Positions 8,446 to 17,163 of a DNA stretch of 36,755 nt are shown piece after piece. Made by a program: the position numbers and the translations under genes. The stretch is from the NCBI GenBank assembly GCA_003003615.1, contig PVWD01000030.1:1-36755 (forward strand), written 5' to 3'. The notes beneath the pieces were generated by a model that saw only the letters and a list, made by a program, of their open reading frames with translations, had not been told where the DNA came from and made no database searches. The stretch comes from a filamentous cyanobacterium CCP2. Its GTDB lineage: Bacteria; Cyanobacteriota; Cyanobacteriia; Elainellales; Elainellaceae. Within the stretch, counting starts at the first letter, position 1, and the number at the start of each line of letters is the position of its first letter.

Positions 8446-9612
8446 TCATTCAGAGCCACGACAAGACTTTATGATCTGTTGTGAATTAGCCGAATTTTTT
8501 GGACTATGGAAACAGTTTGAAAATATCAGAGTGATATAGTAGATAGCCCATCCGACTAAAATTTTTAACCAGATTTGAGATGAGGCTTTTTTGAAATTTT
8601 CGATCGCAGCCTCTGTCTTGTTTTGTCTCTGCAATGATAAGAAGCTAACTTCTTTGGTTAGATGACTGAAATGCTTGGGCGAAAGTTTCAAGTAACTTTT
8701 GACAAACAGAATATAAAAACCAATTCTCAAAAAAGGAGTAATTCGATCGACTTTAATTGCCTGTCTTAGCCAGGACAGGGAACTCTGAAAATCGTTGTTT
8801 TGACTGCTTAGACGCGCAAGATAAAGATAAAAGCTGCTGCTAGATATTTGGTAAAAAAACCTCGGAACCTCAGGGTATTTTAGCCTTACCGATCGCAGCA
8901 TTAAAGCGTGAGATTTTGCCATCGTATGATAGCTAGAAGACATACTGCTAGTTACCTTGCGATAGCCAACCAAAAACTCTGAAACAACTCGATATTCGTA
9001 GCGTTCAGCAAAACGGAGATAGAGATCCCAATCTTCACATCCTTGTGCTTGTTGGGCTAAGAAATTGCTGCTATAGCTTCCAGTGGTTTCAAAGCAAGTA
9101 CGTCGAATCAAAGAAGCACTGGAGTTTCCCAAAAAATTATGGCAGATTAGGGCAAGATAGACATTACCTTCGACTAAGGATGCATGGAATCCACCTGTAG
9201 GTTGATCGTCTTCATCAATATCAACTGACCATGAATAAACCACCCCCACTGAAGCAGACGATCGCAAAAAACACTGAACTTGCTTTTCAATATTCGTGGG
9301 ATACCAAATATCATCCGCATCAATTGGAGCAATAAATTCTCCTTGAGACTTCTTGATCGCCAAATTGCGGGCAGCCGCAACGCCTGAATTAAATTGCTGA
9401 ATCAGTTGCAATCGTGAATCTGTTTGAGTCAGTTCCTGAACAATTTCAGCCGTGCGATCGGTTGATCCGTCATCGACAACAATAATCTCTAAATTTTTGT
9501 AGGTTTGTTGCAAGACAGACTCAATTGTTCTTGCAATGAAGGCTTCTGCATTGTAAGCAGGAATGATCACTGAAACCAAGGGTAATTCAGCATCGCATTG
9601 AAGATCGGGCAT
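8446..9612 (-). CDS. GT2 glycosyltransferase with helical C-terminal extension
   Basis: A 388-residue enzyme with an N-terminal GT2 domain: VSVIIPAYNAE at about 13-23, VVDDGSTDRT near 45-54, the metal-binding DADD in APIDADDIW, and the base-like acidic site in CEDWDLYLR. The last 130 or so residues are outside the catalytic fold. They contain short helical repeats (YLARLSSQNNDFQSSLSWLRQA) resembling a TPR-like pair, and a hydrophobic stretch near the C-terminus (VGWAIYYITLIF) that may anchor it to the membrane. The start codon ATG is preceded by AGAAGG. It stands alone between spacers of 403 and 132 bases, so it may have its own promoter. Sugar specificity is unknown. Confidence 0.87.
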   Translation of the reverse strand: MPDLQCDAELPLVSVIIPAYNAEAFIARTIESVLQQTYKNLEIIVVDDGSTDRTAEIVQELTQTDSRLQLIQQFNSGVAAARNLAIKKSQGEFIAPIDADDIWYPTNIEKQVQCFLRSSASVGVVYSWSVDIDEDDQPTGGFHASLVEGNVYLALICHNFLGNSSASLIRRTCFETTGSYSSNFLAQQAQGCEDWDLYLRFAERYEYRVVSEFLVGYRKVTSSMSSSYHTMAKSHALMLRSVRLKYPEVPRFFYQISSSSFYLYLARLSSQNNDFQSSLSWLRQAIKVDRITPFLRIGFYILFVKSYLKLSPKHFSHLTKEVSFLSLQRQNKTEAAIENFKKASSQIWLKILVGWAIYYITLIFSNCFHSPKNSANSQQIIKSCRGSE

Positions 9613-10015
9613 GATTACCTTCTTCCATTCTTTCTAATTGGAACAGGTATCAGAACGTCTTGGAAAGGGGACACCAGTTCCACAGCAACTTGAAATTAAA
9701 AGCGTGACATCACCCTGCGTAGACTCTATGCAGTCTCGCACGCAAGGTGGTAACAATGAAGGGGTGTAACTCGGTTTTTATAGAATCTGGATAGTTGTGT
9801 CTAGCTGAAATGAAGTTTTAACAATCTTCCGGATCACGCCGCTTTGTCATAGAAGAACACCATTCCAAAGACAAACCACACCATAATTTGTAGTCACTAT
9901 ATTTTTATAGCACTAGTTCACTTTTTATCCCACTTTTATGACTTTAAAGAGAATGAAGATTACTTAAAAAAGGAGAAATATTTCACTTCAGCAAAGACAA
10001 CCTTTATTTGCACTA
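9613..10015. other. 403-base spacer upstream of the GT2 gene, with a hairpin and a possible extended -10 box
   Basis: No gene is convincing in this AT-rich stretch. On the minus strand TGCTATAAA at 9912-9904 fits an extended -10 element, but no matching -35 box is seen. An imperfect hairpin lies at 9711-9749. The region is the likely leader and promoter zone for the GT2 gene that starts at 9612. Confidence 0.5.
9711..9749 (-). other. Imperfect hairpin in the probable 5' leader of the GT2 gene
   Basis: Nested complementary blocks CACC, GCGT and AGACT pair with AGTCT, ACGC and GGTG around a 6-base loop (CTATGC). One 2x2 internal loop and one 3-base bulge interrupt about 13 base pairs. It lies about 100 bases before the start codon at 9612. 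It has no trailing U-tract, so it is not a plain terminator. A leader structure or binding site is possible, but no known riboswitch class was recognised. Confidence 0.35.
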
Positions 10016-10606
10016 TTACAACGAAGCGCGTGATTCAATCACCTCTCGCAAACTGGCTCCGGTGCGTCCCGTTGCTAACCACAATAGCGATCGTCCTCCA
10101 TCCCGCGCAATGCGAATCCAAGACTCTTCTTCTGATTGAGAAGGAACTGCTACTGGCGTAAAGATAATGCCGTTTGAACCCAGAACGATCGTGGCAATCA
10201 CCTTTGCACGCGGCATATGAAAGTCTGAGGTGACAACATATAAGTGTTGAATGCCTTCGCGCTTGAAGTCAGAAACTAAGGTTGTAAAATTCGTAACTGT
10301 GTCGCTTGCTCGATAGTCTAAATGGACACGCTCATCCGTCACGCCTGCCGCTCGAAAAATGGCATGGGCAACATCGGGTGCCTCGCCTGTAGACACCCAA
10401 ACTTCCAAATCTGGATAATATTTTGCTAATTGAGCCGCTGTTTCTTCCCGATTGGAGTCACCCCCCAATACCAGAATTGCCTCTGGCTGGGGAGCTTGCT
10501 GAGCCGCCATTACCAAACGAAGCGGAATCAAACTCAGCCAAACCAGCAGAATGCCACTAAATCCTACTACCCCAATTCGTCCGAATCGTTTGAGCATCAT
10601 ACACAC
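10016..10606 (-). CDS. YdcF/SanA-type DUF218 protein with N-terminal membrane anchor
   Basis: A 196-residue protein of the DUF218 (YdcF/ElyC/SanA) family. An N-terminal hydrophobic segment (about residues 11-35) is a membrane anchor or signal. Then come the conserved AILVLGGDSNREETA, the RASDTVTNF stretch and VVTSDFHMPRA, which are the DUF218 core motifs. Relatives are linked to cell-envelope or exopolysaccharide maintenance in other bacteria, but the reaction is not established. The gene begins just after the terminator that closes the previous operon, so it probably starts a new transcript or is monocistronic. The start could be the GTG at 10606 or the ATG codons two and three triplets downstream. 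Confidence 0.85.
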   Translation of the reverse strand: MCMMLKRFGRIGVVGFSGILLVWLSLIPLRLVMAAQQAPQPEAILVLGGDSNREETAAQLAKYYPDLEVWVSTGEAPDVAHAIFRAAGVTDERVHLDYRASDTVTNFTTLVSDFKREGIQHLYVVTSDFHMPRAKVIATIVLGSNGIIFTPVAVPSQSEEESWIRIARDGGRSLLWLATGRTGASLREVIESRASL

Positions 10607-10654
10607 TAGCTGTAACTGTTATTGATTACCCAACAATTAGCCTAGCCTGTATTT

Positions 10655-10702
10655 TAAAAAATGCGAAGAAGACAGATCACAAAATCTGCCTTAATTCTTC
10701 GC
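10655..10702 (-). terminator. Strong intrinsic terminator after the methyltransferase gene
   Basis: Reading the minus strand, GCGAAGAA pairs with TTCTTCGC, an inner CAGAT pairs with ATCTG around a short loop, and the stem is followed at once by ATTTTTT. It begins 19 bases past the end of the methyltransferase gene. Stem plus U-tract is the classic Rho-independent form, so transcription of the block above 10.7 kb probably ends here. Confidence 0.82.
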
Positions 10703-10720
10703 CTAGAGCTTAAGCCCCAC

Positions 10721-11629
10721 TCAATCCTGATTCGATCGCCTTGCAATGCACATCATCACCAGTGCCCCAGCTTGAGAATCTGGATCAACACCGCATAGTC
10801 TTTGAGCAAGTCGCACTTTCCATTCAGCCTGCCCGCGTTCTCCCCATAGGACTTCTGCACCCGCCGTGCGGTTGTGGGGATGGAGTTCGATCGTGTAGCC
10901 CATTGGTTCCAAAATCTGGCGGAAAAATTCTGGTGTCACACCATCACCGGGCATATGGTGGGCTTCTGTTGCCGTACTCCAATATTGCTCGTCGGCCGTT
11001 GCATGTCCACCGCGTCGCAGCAATCGATAAATTGGCAGCCGTGCATTCCAAATGAATCGGGCAATCCAGTTGTCATTCCACATGGAGCGTTGGAGGTCGT
11101 GGTCGGTCAGCAATAGCCCCCCCGGACGCACCAAACGGGCCGCCTCTCGCAGCACTTTTGCCATATCATCGCAGTGATGCAGCGTTGCGTTGAGCGTCGC
11201 GATATCAGCAAAACCATCGACAAAAGGAAGCTGTTGGGCATCAGCCAGAACGGGTGTGTAGCCAAGGGATTCGGCCATTTTTAGCCCACCCGCAGAAATG
11301 TCAACGCCAATCATTAGGTGGGGAGTGCCCAAATGCTCACGTAGAGCCGCGTAAACGTTGCCAGGGCCACAGCCAATATCAACAACAATCTTACCTTGCC
11401 AACTACCAATGCAGGACTGCCATCGTTCTTGAAAGGCTCGATCGCGGTGAACGACATCAAGATAGCTCTTTGCCCACTCCGCATGGCCAAAGTAGAAGCT
11501 ATTGGCCTGCATGGCGGGTGAAAGATTTGAGACTGGAAATGAGAGAATGCCCTCGTCGTAGTGGCTTTGAGTATGATCGGCAATGTATTCAGACAATTTG
11601 CAGAATGTTTGAGTGGACATCAGGTGCAT
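10721..11629 (-). CDS. Class I SAM-dependent methyltransferase (Methyltransf_11 type)
   Basis: A 302-residue cytoplasmic methyltransferase. Motif I is VVDIGCGPGN at about 82-91, the acidic end of strand 2 is GVDIS, motif II is ADAQQLPF, and the LNATLHHCDD and LVRPGGLLLTDHD stretches match the Methyltransf_11 fold. It could methylate a sugar or a lipid precursor; no substrate-specific motif is recognised. It is the last gene before the terminator at 10655-10702, and a 303-base spacer with a fair promoter lies upstream, so it may form a single-gene unit. An ATG three codons in (11620) is an alternative start. Confidence 0.85.
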   Translation of the reverse strand: MHLMSTQTFCKLSEYIADHTQSHYDEGILSFPVSNLSPAMQANSFYFGHAEWAKSYLDVVHRDRAFQERWQSCIGSWQGKIVVDIGCGPGNVYAALREHLGTPHLMIGVDISAGGLKMAESLGYTPVLADAQQLPFVDGFADIATLNATLHHCDDMAKVLREAARLVRPGGLLLTDHDLQRSMWNDNWIARFIWNARLPIYRLLRRGGHATADEQYWSTATEAHHMPGDGVTPEFFRQILEPMGYTIELHPHNRTAGAEVLWGERGQAEWKVRLAQRLCGVDPDSQAGALVMMCIARRSNQD

Positions 11630-11932
11630 CAGAGTTGAAGTTTAGTAGGTTAACAGCCAAGAACTTAAATGAGCGATTTTGACATTCGGTAGAAGGCTGC
11701 CCTGTTCAACATACTTCCTCAAGCACCTAGCCAAATTCTGGGCGGTTTTACAATCATTAAACTTAAAGTGATTTGAGCAAGCAGTTTGTGCTTAACCGAC
11801 ATCAACAGATGAAGCAATAACACACTTTTCCTACCGTAGCTCATTATTGATATAAAACACCAGATCTTTGTGTGAAAAATGTACAAACCTTACTCTAAGA
11901 CTTAGGCTAGAACCAAAGATTTGATGTGAATG
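11630..11932. other. 303-base spacer upstream of the methyltransferase gene
   Basis: No coding potential is seen. A candidate sigma-70-type promoter on the minus strand lies at 11849-11876. No clear terminator for the upstream GT4 gene was found. Confidence 0.5.
11849..11876 (-). promoter_or_regulatory. Candidate sigma-70-type promoter for the methyltransferase gene
   Basis: On the minus strand TTCACA (five of six bases of TTGACA) is followed after 16 bases by TATATC (four of six of TATAAT). It lies about 220 bases before the methyltransferase start codon. Such a match can occur by chance in an AT-rich spacer. Confidence 0.35.
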
Positions 11933-13168
11933 CTATTGTACTTCAATAGGTTGATGAAAGCCCACATTTGTAGGCAGCTTTTTTTGTGTTGCGATCGTTT
12001 GATAAGCCGGAATCAAATTTTGGGCGATCGTATGCCATGAGTACTTTTCTTTCGCTAATTTGATACCGTTCTTACCCATTTGCTGACGACGTTCTGGCGA
12101 GGCTAAAAGGTGGCGAATCGCATCTGCCAGCAAGTCTTCCTCTCCTTCAACCACAAGCCCTGCCTCGGCAGCAGCAATGTCTGGCGCAATTTGAATTCCC
12201 GGCGTGATAACCACTGGAAGACCAACGATCAGAGCCTCAGCCACCGCAATACCAAAATTCTCGGAGAACGAGGGCAACACAAATAAATCTGCGCCCTGGA
12301 ATAATAAATCTTTATCTTGACCGACCACCATTCCCGGAAACGTAACGCGATCGGCCATGCCGAGCGTTTCAACTAAGGATTGCAACTCAGATATATAGTT
12401 TGCGTCTCCTGATCCGGCCAAAATCACATGAAACGGCAAGCTTTTTTGTAATTGGCTGAGGGATTTTAGCAGCAATTCAGGGCGTTTTTTGTAGTGCAGT
12501 CGCGATAAAAATAGGATAATGGGTGTATTGGCTGGAATATTGTAGTGTTGCCGTACTTTCGTTGCTGCTGCTGGGTCGATCGGTGGCGCATTCACGCCCA
12601 AAGGTAGGGTAATGGTCGGCGTTTTGACTCCAAAATTGCGAACATCTTCAATTTCAGAGGGGCTAGTACAGTGAATTGCCGCTGCTCGCTGTAAGTTCCG
12701 TCGTTCTGCAAGTGCGGTGTAAATTTGCTTTTTCGATCGGCTTTGTGCTAATGCCCAAGAAGTGAGTTGCCCCATTGTCCGCACCGTATAGGGAACGCCT
12801 TTCCAACGGGCGATCGTGGCGGCGCAAGTCGGAGCATAGGAAAACAGATAGTGATTATCTAAAACATCGTATTCCTGAATGTGATTCCACAACCATTTTG
12901 TTAAAGCAGGTGAAAAAATAAATTCTTTCAACGCAGGAGGTTGATAGGGCAGAAACCAAACCGGAACAGATGCATCGGGTGCATCGCTCCAGTGATAGTC
13001 AACTCGCTGGTTTAACGGTACATCCAGAAAGCCAGACCCATCGTAATTGGTTGCAACAATTTCGGCATCCACGCCACAATCCCTAAGGGCACGAACCAAA
13101 TTTAATGCAACTTGCGGTGGCCCACCTAACGAAGGGCTGAGTCCAGGGATCACATGCAAAACTTTCAT
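11933..13168 (-). CDS. GT4 glycosyltransferase (GT-B fold)
   Basis: A 411-residue retaining glycosyltransferase of family GT4. The N-terminal half has the acceptor-side signature HVIPGLSPSLGGPPQVA. The C-terminal donor domain shows FLSRLHYKKRPELLL, LAGSGD, FPGMV and the GT4 catalytic E-x7-E as SENFGIAVAEAL, then GLPVVITPG. It would transfer a sugar from a nucleotide donor to a lipid-linked chain at the inner membrane. It follows the polymerase gene by 15 bases and is probably co-transcribed with it. The sugar moved is not predictable from the motifs. Confidence 0.9.
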   Translation of the reverse strand: MKVLHVIPGLSPSLGGPPQVALNLVRALRDCGVDAEIVATNYDGSGFLDVPLNQRVDYHWSDAPDASVPVWFLPYQPPALKEFIFSPALTKWLWNHIQEYDVLDNHYLFSYAPTCAATIARWKGVPYTVRTMGQLTSWALAQSRSKKQIYTALAERRNLQRAAAIHCTSPSEIEDVRNFGVKTPTITLPLGVNAPPIDPAAATKVRQHYNIPANTPIILFLSRLHYKKRPELLLKSLSQLQKSLPFHVILAGSGDANYISELQSLVETLGMADRVTFPGMVVGQDKDLLFQGADLFVLPSFSENFGIAVAEALIVGLPVVITPGIQIAPDIAAAEAGLVVEGEEDLLADAIRHLLASPERRQQMGKNGIKLAKEKYSWHTIAQNLIPAYQTIATQKKLPTNVGFHQPIEVQ

Positions 13169-13183
13169 ATCTGAATGTCTCGA

Positions 13184-14602
13184 TTACTTCTGAAGGAAAA
13201 ACTTATTAAACACAACGAGGGCAATTACCGGAAGAGCAAGCGTCGTGAACTCCAACATACTTCTCATCGTAATTCCAGCCACGAAAAATCCCAGCGCAAA
13301 CACTGTCATTGCATATGCTGATTGTCTCTGTAAAGCCAAACGGTTCCACCATGCTGCGAACGCACCAAAGAACAAAGACATCACAATTACGCCAAAATAT
13401 CCTGCCATCAGGTAACTCTCACCCAAGTAAGTTGCAGCAAGCGTGTATCCTTGGACTCCAGCAATTTCTTCAATGGAAACGCTCAGACCAAGGGGTTTAC
13501 CAGGATACAAAACTCGCGGAATCGGCTTAATGAGCGACCAGTGAATAATCTCAAGTCCAAGAAAATCGTGGTTTGCGGGCACTGCATCTGCAATGATGGC
13601 AAGGGAATTTAAGTTGTAATCAACCGCCAGAGTGTCCCGAACACCTTCACTTTCATAAACCTGGTTTTGAATATAGTTGCGTAAACCAATGGTTCGGAAT
13701 TCCAGCATGTGATACGAGGCATTGACAAAGAAAACACCCGTTAACACAAGGGGCAGAATGGTATTCCTTAAGTTATATCGAGGTAATGTTAATAGATAAG
13801 AACCGACAAAGGTTGCACAATAGGCAGCAAAGATGTTTCTTGTTCCGCCGGCAAATCCTTTAAACATGGTCAATGCAAAGATGGCGAAAACAATCAACAG
13901 TTGAAAATTAGATAAGTCTTTACGGCGATTTAAAATCACTCCAGCCAAAGGCGGAATTAAGAAAGCGAGTAATGCTAATTCAGTTAAAAATGTGTTCCAT
14001 CCGCCATAGATTCCACGAGTCCAGGGTTCAGAAAATCTGGGCCCCATCATGGCATTAATCATACGGATGATATCAAAATCAACCGACAAAAGCATATAGA
14101 GATAGCCGAGAAAGGCCGCTCCAAGAAAAATCTGGAAGATAGTTTTCGTGGATATGTCTTCAAAGCGTAACCATTTAGAATAAACGGGTTTCGGCTTTAC
14201 GAGATGTCGTCCGATCGCCAGTGCCCCCATTCCAATGACAATGATTGCTAATCCTTTCGCAGTTTGTTCTAGCGTCAGCCAATCATCAAAATCTTCCTGG
14301 GGAAAGAGAAACTCGACAAGGGTCAGGAAATAGAGCGAGGCCAGACACATCAGATCCACTCGAAAGAGGTTGCGAAGACCTCGTTGGGCATCCAGAAAAA
14401 TGCTAATAGCGAGGGTAATCACCGCAGGAATGGCAACACTTCTGGCCATGAGTGATGGAGTTTCAGCCGAGGCACTGAGACTAAACCCAATAAACAGCCC
14501 CACCAGGAGAATCGCCGTCCCTACTGTGGAAGGTTGGGGAGGATAATTAAACTCTGGGGGAGCATATGTGGATTGTTCTAGCGAATAGCCTGTGTATGAC
14601 AT
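13184..14602 (-). CDS. Wzy-like O-antigen/oligosaccharide repeat polymerase or ligase
   Basis: A 472-residue inner-membrane protein with about ten to twelve hydrophobic segments and a long periplasmic-type loop (about residues 300-390, with conserved-looking RVLYPGKP and a run of charged residues). This topology and the FAGGTRN motif on a cytoplasmic or membrane border are typical of Wzy-type oligosaccharide repeat-unit polymerases. Such enzymes join lipid-linked repeat units on the periplasmic face. It lies between two GT4 genes. Sequence identity among polymerases is low, so an O-antigen ligase or an exosortase-linked membrane protein is an alternative. The presence of a polymerase next to an ABC exporter is discussed in the findings. 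Confidence 0.75.
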   Translation of the reverse strand: MSYTGYSLEQSTYAPPEFNYPPQPSTVGTAILLVGLFIGFSLSASAETPSLMARSVAIPAVITLAISIFLDAQRGLRNLFRVDLMCLASLYFLTLVEFLFPQEDFDDWLTLEQTAKGLAIIVIGMGALAIGRHLVKPKPVYSKWLRFEDISTKTIFQIFLGAAFLGYLYMLLSVDFDIIRMINAMMGPRFSEPWTRGIYGGWNTFLTELALLAFLIPPLAGVILNRRKDLSNFQLLIVFAIFALTMFKGFAGGTRNIFAAYCATFVGSYLLTLPRYNLRNTILPLVLTGVFFVNASYHMLEFRTIGLRNYIQNQVYESEGVRDTLAVDYNLNSLAIIADAVPANHDFLGLEIIHWSLIKPIPRVLYPGKPLGLSVSIEEIAGVQGYTLAATYLGESYLMAGYFGVIVMSLFFGAFAAWWNRLALQRQSAYAMTVFALGFFVAGITMRSMLEFTTLALPVIALVVFNKFFLQK

Positions 14603-14643
14603 AGGTAGATGTTCAATTCAAAACAACAATCGGACGGACATCA

Positions 14644-15894
14644 TCAGCGAGCCAATGCATAACCAGGGTGTTGATCGATCGCTTCCTCAAACAGATTGAG
14701 CAATTTAGCCATTTGAATATCCCAGGTCAATTCTCGTTCAATGAGCCGCTTAGCATTGTGTCCTAACTCGATCCGCTTTGCATCATTTTTCAAGATGCGA
14801 TCGAGTGCATTTGCTGTTGCTTGAATATCTTTTGGTGGAACAGTATACCCGTGAATGCCATCTTGCAAAACATCCGTAATGCCTCCATCGTTGCAGCAAA
14901 TCACAGGTTTTCCGGCTGCCATTGCTTCTAAATAGACGGTTGCGAAGGGTTCATCCCACCCGACCAAAGCAAAACAATCTGCCCAAACCATTTCCTGAAG
15001 TACTTCGGCATGGGGTTTCCGTCCAACCATCTGAACGCGATCGGCAAGACCCAACTCGGCGATCGTCGCTTTAATGATGGCTTCCTCTGGGCCAGAACCA
15101 ATAATTCGCAAGATTGCATCTGGGTGCTGGGAACAAATTTGGTGAAATGCTCTGACCAAAATTGGAACACCTTTCCGCTCTGCAAATAATGCACAAGCCA
15201 GGATAACTTTTTTGTTTTTTAGTACGGCTGGACGCGGAAGCTGAAATGCTGCTTCTGGGAAGGGATCAATTGCATGATGAATGGTATGTGTCTTGGCTTG
15301 GGGAAATAGGCTCTGCACGCTGTTTTCCATCCGCTTCGATGCACAAATCATAGCACTGGCAGACTCCACAACAGCCTGTACCGCTTTCCGCCGTTTCGGA
15401 TATACAGCACAGTCTGACATTTCCTCAAAATCATAGTCTGAGGTAATTAAAGGCTTTTGAAGGTGTGGGAGAGATTGATTAATAACCCAACCATTGGGCA
15501 AACTGTGGTGACAGAATAGTACATCCGGTTGAAATTGCTCAACAATGCGATGAAGTTCTTGTCTTGCCGACCACCACGCCATTTTCAAGTACGGCTCAGG
15601 ATTGACATATGCCCAGCCTTTGACAGGCGGCACGGGATAGTAGAGCCATCGAGGGTAGCGTACTCGGACTCCTCCCGTCCAAATGAATTCTTTTGGGCAA
15701 TGGGCGTAAGCTTTTGCTCCGCGTGTGGTTGCAATTTGCTTTGGAACCCAGGAAGTAAACGATACCGCCAATAGTTCTATATCCTGACGAGCAAGGGCTT
15801 GTGCCTGAGTCAGTGCCCAGGTTCCCATCAGGGAATTATCTGGCTTAGGAAAATAAGATGCCAGGAATAATACCCGCAAACGGCGAGATTGCAT
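14644..15894 (-). CDS. GT4 glycosyltransferase
   Basis: A 416-residue GT-B enzyme. The N-terminus VLFLASYFPKPDNSLMGTW is the acceptor-domain pattern of GT4 proteins in exopolysaccharide clusters. The donor domain has ACALFAERKGVPILV, RIIGSGPEE, VQMVGRKPH and the E-x7-E motif in DEPFATVYLEAM, followed by GKPVICCNDGG. These features support a retaining transferase using a nucleotide sugar. It lies 41 bases upstream of the polymerase gene and 110 bases downstream of another GT4 gene; that gap contains a nested inverted repeat. The substrate is unknown. Confidence 0.9.
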   Translation of the reverse strand: MQSRRLRVLFLASYFPKPDNSLMGTWALTQAQALARQDIELLAVSFTSWVPKQIATTRGAKAYAHCPKEFIWTGGVRVRYPRWLYYPVPPVKGWAYVNPEPYLKMAWWSARQELHRIVEQFQPDVLFCHHSLPNGWVINQSLPHLQKPLITSDYDFEEMSDCAVYPKRRKAVQAVVESASAMICASKRMENSVQSLFPQAKTHTIHHAIDPFPEAAFQLPRPAVLKNKKVILACALFAERKGVPILVRAFHQICSQHPDAILRIIGSGPEEAIIKATIAELGLADRVQMVGRKPHAEVLQEMVWADCFALVGWDEPFATVYLEAMAAGKPVICCNDGGITDVLQDGIHGYTVPPKDIQATANALDRILKNDAKRIELGHNAKRLIERELTWDIQMAKLLNLFEEAIDQHPGYALAR

Positions 15895-15940
15895 AGCTAC
15901 ATCCGATCGAACTGAGGTACTATGGCAGCGGATGAATGAG

Positions 15941-15997
15941 TTAGGACAAACTCAGGTTTCCGAAACCCAAAGAGTTTGGAACACAAAACCGTCCTAA
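15941..15997. repeat. Nested inverted repeat between two GT4 genes
   Basis: TTAGGAC at 15941-15947 pairs with GTCCTAA at 15991-15997. Inside, AACTC (15949-15953) pairs with GAGTT (15972-15976), and GGTTT (15955-15959) pairs with AAACC (15963-15967). The arms are short and separated by loops, and there is no U-tract on the minus strand. It may be an RNA structure between cistrons or a protein site; chance cannot be excluded. Confidence 0.35.
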
Positions 15998-16004
15998 TCA
16001 TCTT

Positions 16005-17132
16005 TTAACTGCTACATTTCTTCTTTCGTTGGATCTGTGCCTGATCCGTGAGTTTTGTCAAAACTTTAAGCCAGCGATCGGCTCCGACGGAAGGCGACCA
16101 CTCATTCGCTTTAGCAAGAGACGCTTGACTAGCGGCTTTGAGGCGGTTTGGATCTTGTAAGTAAGGCATCAACACTTGATACAAAGCTTCAGCATCTCCA
16201 GCCGTAAACACCTCACCATTCACACCTGCCTCCACAAGGTCATAGGCCGCTCCTACTGCATCAGAGCAAACGATCGGCAATCCGGCTCCCACTGCCTGAT
16301 TCACCACCACCCCCCAACCGTCATAGCGACTGGGCAACACAAAAAGATCTGCTTGCCGGAAAAAGTGGGGTAAATCATCGGGTGCTTGAAACCCAGCATA
16401 TTCAATCTGTTGTCGCGTTTCGGCTGAGACAGCCTGCATCATTTGGGGCAATTCGGCCTCCCGTCCCACCAGCAGCAACCGCGCCTTTAAACCAGCTTGA
16501 AGGATGCGTTCAAAGGCATGAAGTAGCAAATCCACACCCTTTCGAGCAATCATCTGTCCACAAAACAAAATTGTGATTGGCTCACGGGGTCGTTGCGGAC
16601 GATCGACCATAAACTGCGATAAGTCACAGTAGTAAGGAATATTAAAAATGAATTTATCGGGGTAACGTTGCCGATAATCTTGCTCTGCTTGGGAACCGAT
16701 CGCCGTAATTGCCCAACATTGCTGCAAAGCCTGGGCAAACCCTTTCTGTAGTTGCCCTTTCAAACCCGGCGAAGCACCCACCATTTTCTCACCCCAAAAA
16801 ACGTGAGGAATTCGCTTGGCTTGCAGATGCAGAAGTAATTGCGCCGTTGAATTTTGATATCCATTTAGCACGACTACATCGGTTTGGCGAAGGCTAGGTA
16901 AGTGCCAGTTAACATGAAAACGCGATAGTCCCCAGGAAAGGTATGTACCAGGCAGAATGTGTTCGTAGGGTTGAAGCGGCTTTTCAGGCCAGGGGGAATC
17001 AGGGCTGGCTGGTTCAAGGTAATGCACCTGAAGCCGAATGTCTGAACAGCTGGAAAGCGCGTAGAATAAGTCCCGTTGGTAGGGGGAAGGTACAACGGAG
17101 TAGAAGGTGACGTTAATCGGATTAGGAGACAT
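16005..17132 (-). CDS. GT4-type glycosyltransferase with degenerate E-x7-E motif
   Basis: A 375-residue GT-B protein. The donor domain has CGQMIARKGVDLLL, LLVGREAE, IEYAGFQ and LFVLPSRYDGWGVVVNQAV. At the usual E-x7-E site it reads D-G-W-G-V-V-V-N-Q, so neither glutamate is present in its standard place. This DGWG-NQA variant is seen in a GT4 subgroup in exopolysaccharide clusters and does not by itself mean that the enzyme is dead. It lies 31 bases after the stop of the preceding GT4 gene, so it belongs to the same operon. The C-terminus is rich in Lys and Ser. The sugar is unknown. Confidence 0.85.
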   Translation of the reverse strand: MSPNPINVTFYSVVPSPYQRDLFYALSSCSDIRLQVHYLEPASPDSPWPEKPLQPYEHILPGTYLSWGLSRFHVNWHLPSLRQTDVVVLNGYQNSTAQLLLHLQAKRIPHVFWGEKMVGASPGLKGQLQKGFAQALQQCWAITAIGSQAEQDYRQRYPDKFIFNIPYYCDLSQFMVDRPQRPREPITILFCGQMIARKGVDLLLHAFERILQAGLKARLLLVGREAELPQMMQAVSAETRQQIEYAGFQAPDDLPHFFRQADLFVLPSRYDGWGVVVNQAVGAGLPIVCSDAVGAAYDLVEAGVNGEVFTAGDAEALYQVLMPYLQDPNRLKAASQASLAKANEWSPSVGADRWLKVLTKLTDQAQIQRKKKCSS

Positions 17133-17163
17133 ATTACATTAGAAAATACTGCTGCAATGAAAT

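Noticed and set aside
10741-11682. Several plus-strand open frames opposite the methyltransferase gene
   Set aside because: The minus-strand frame has full methyltransferase motifs; the plus-strand frames have biased composition with many Cys, His and Pro residues and no domain.
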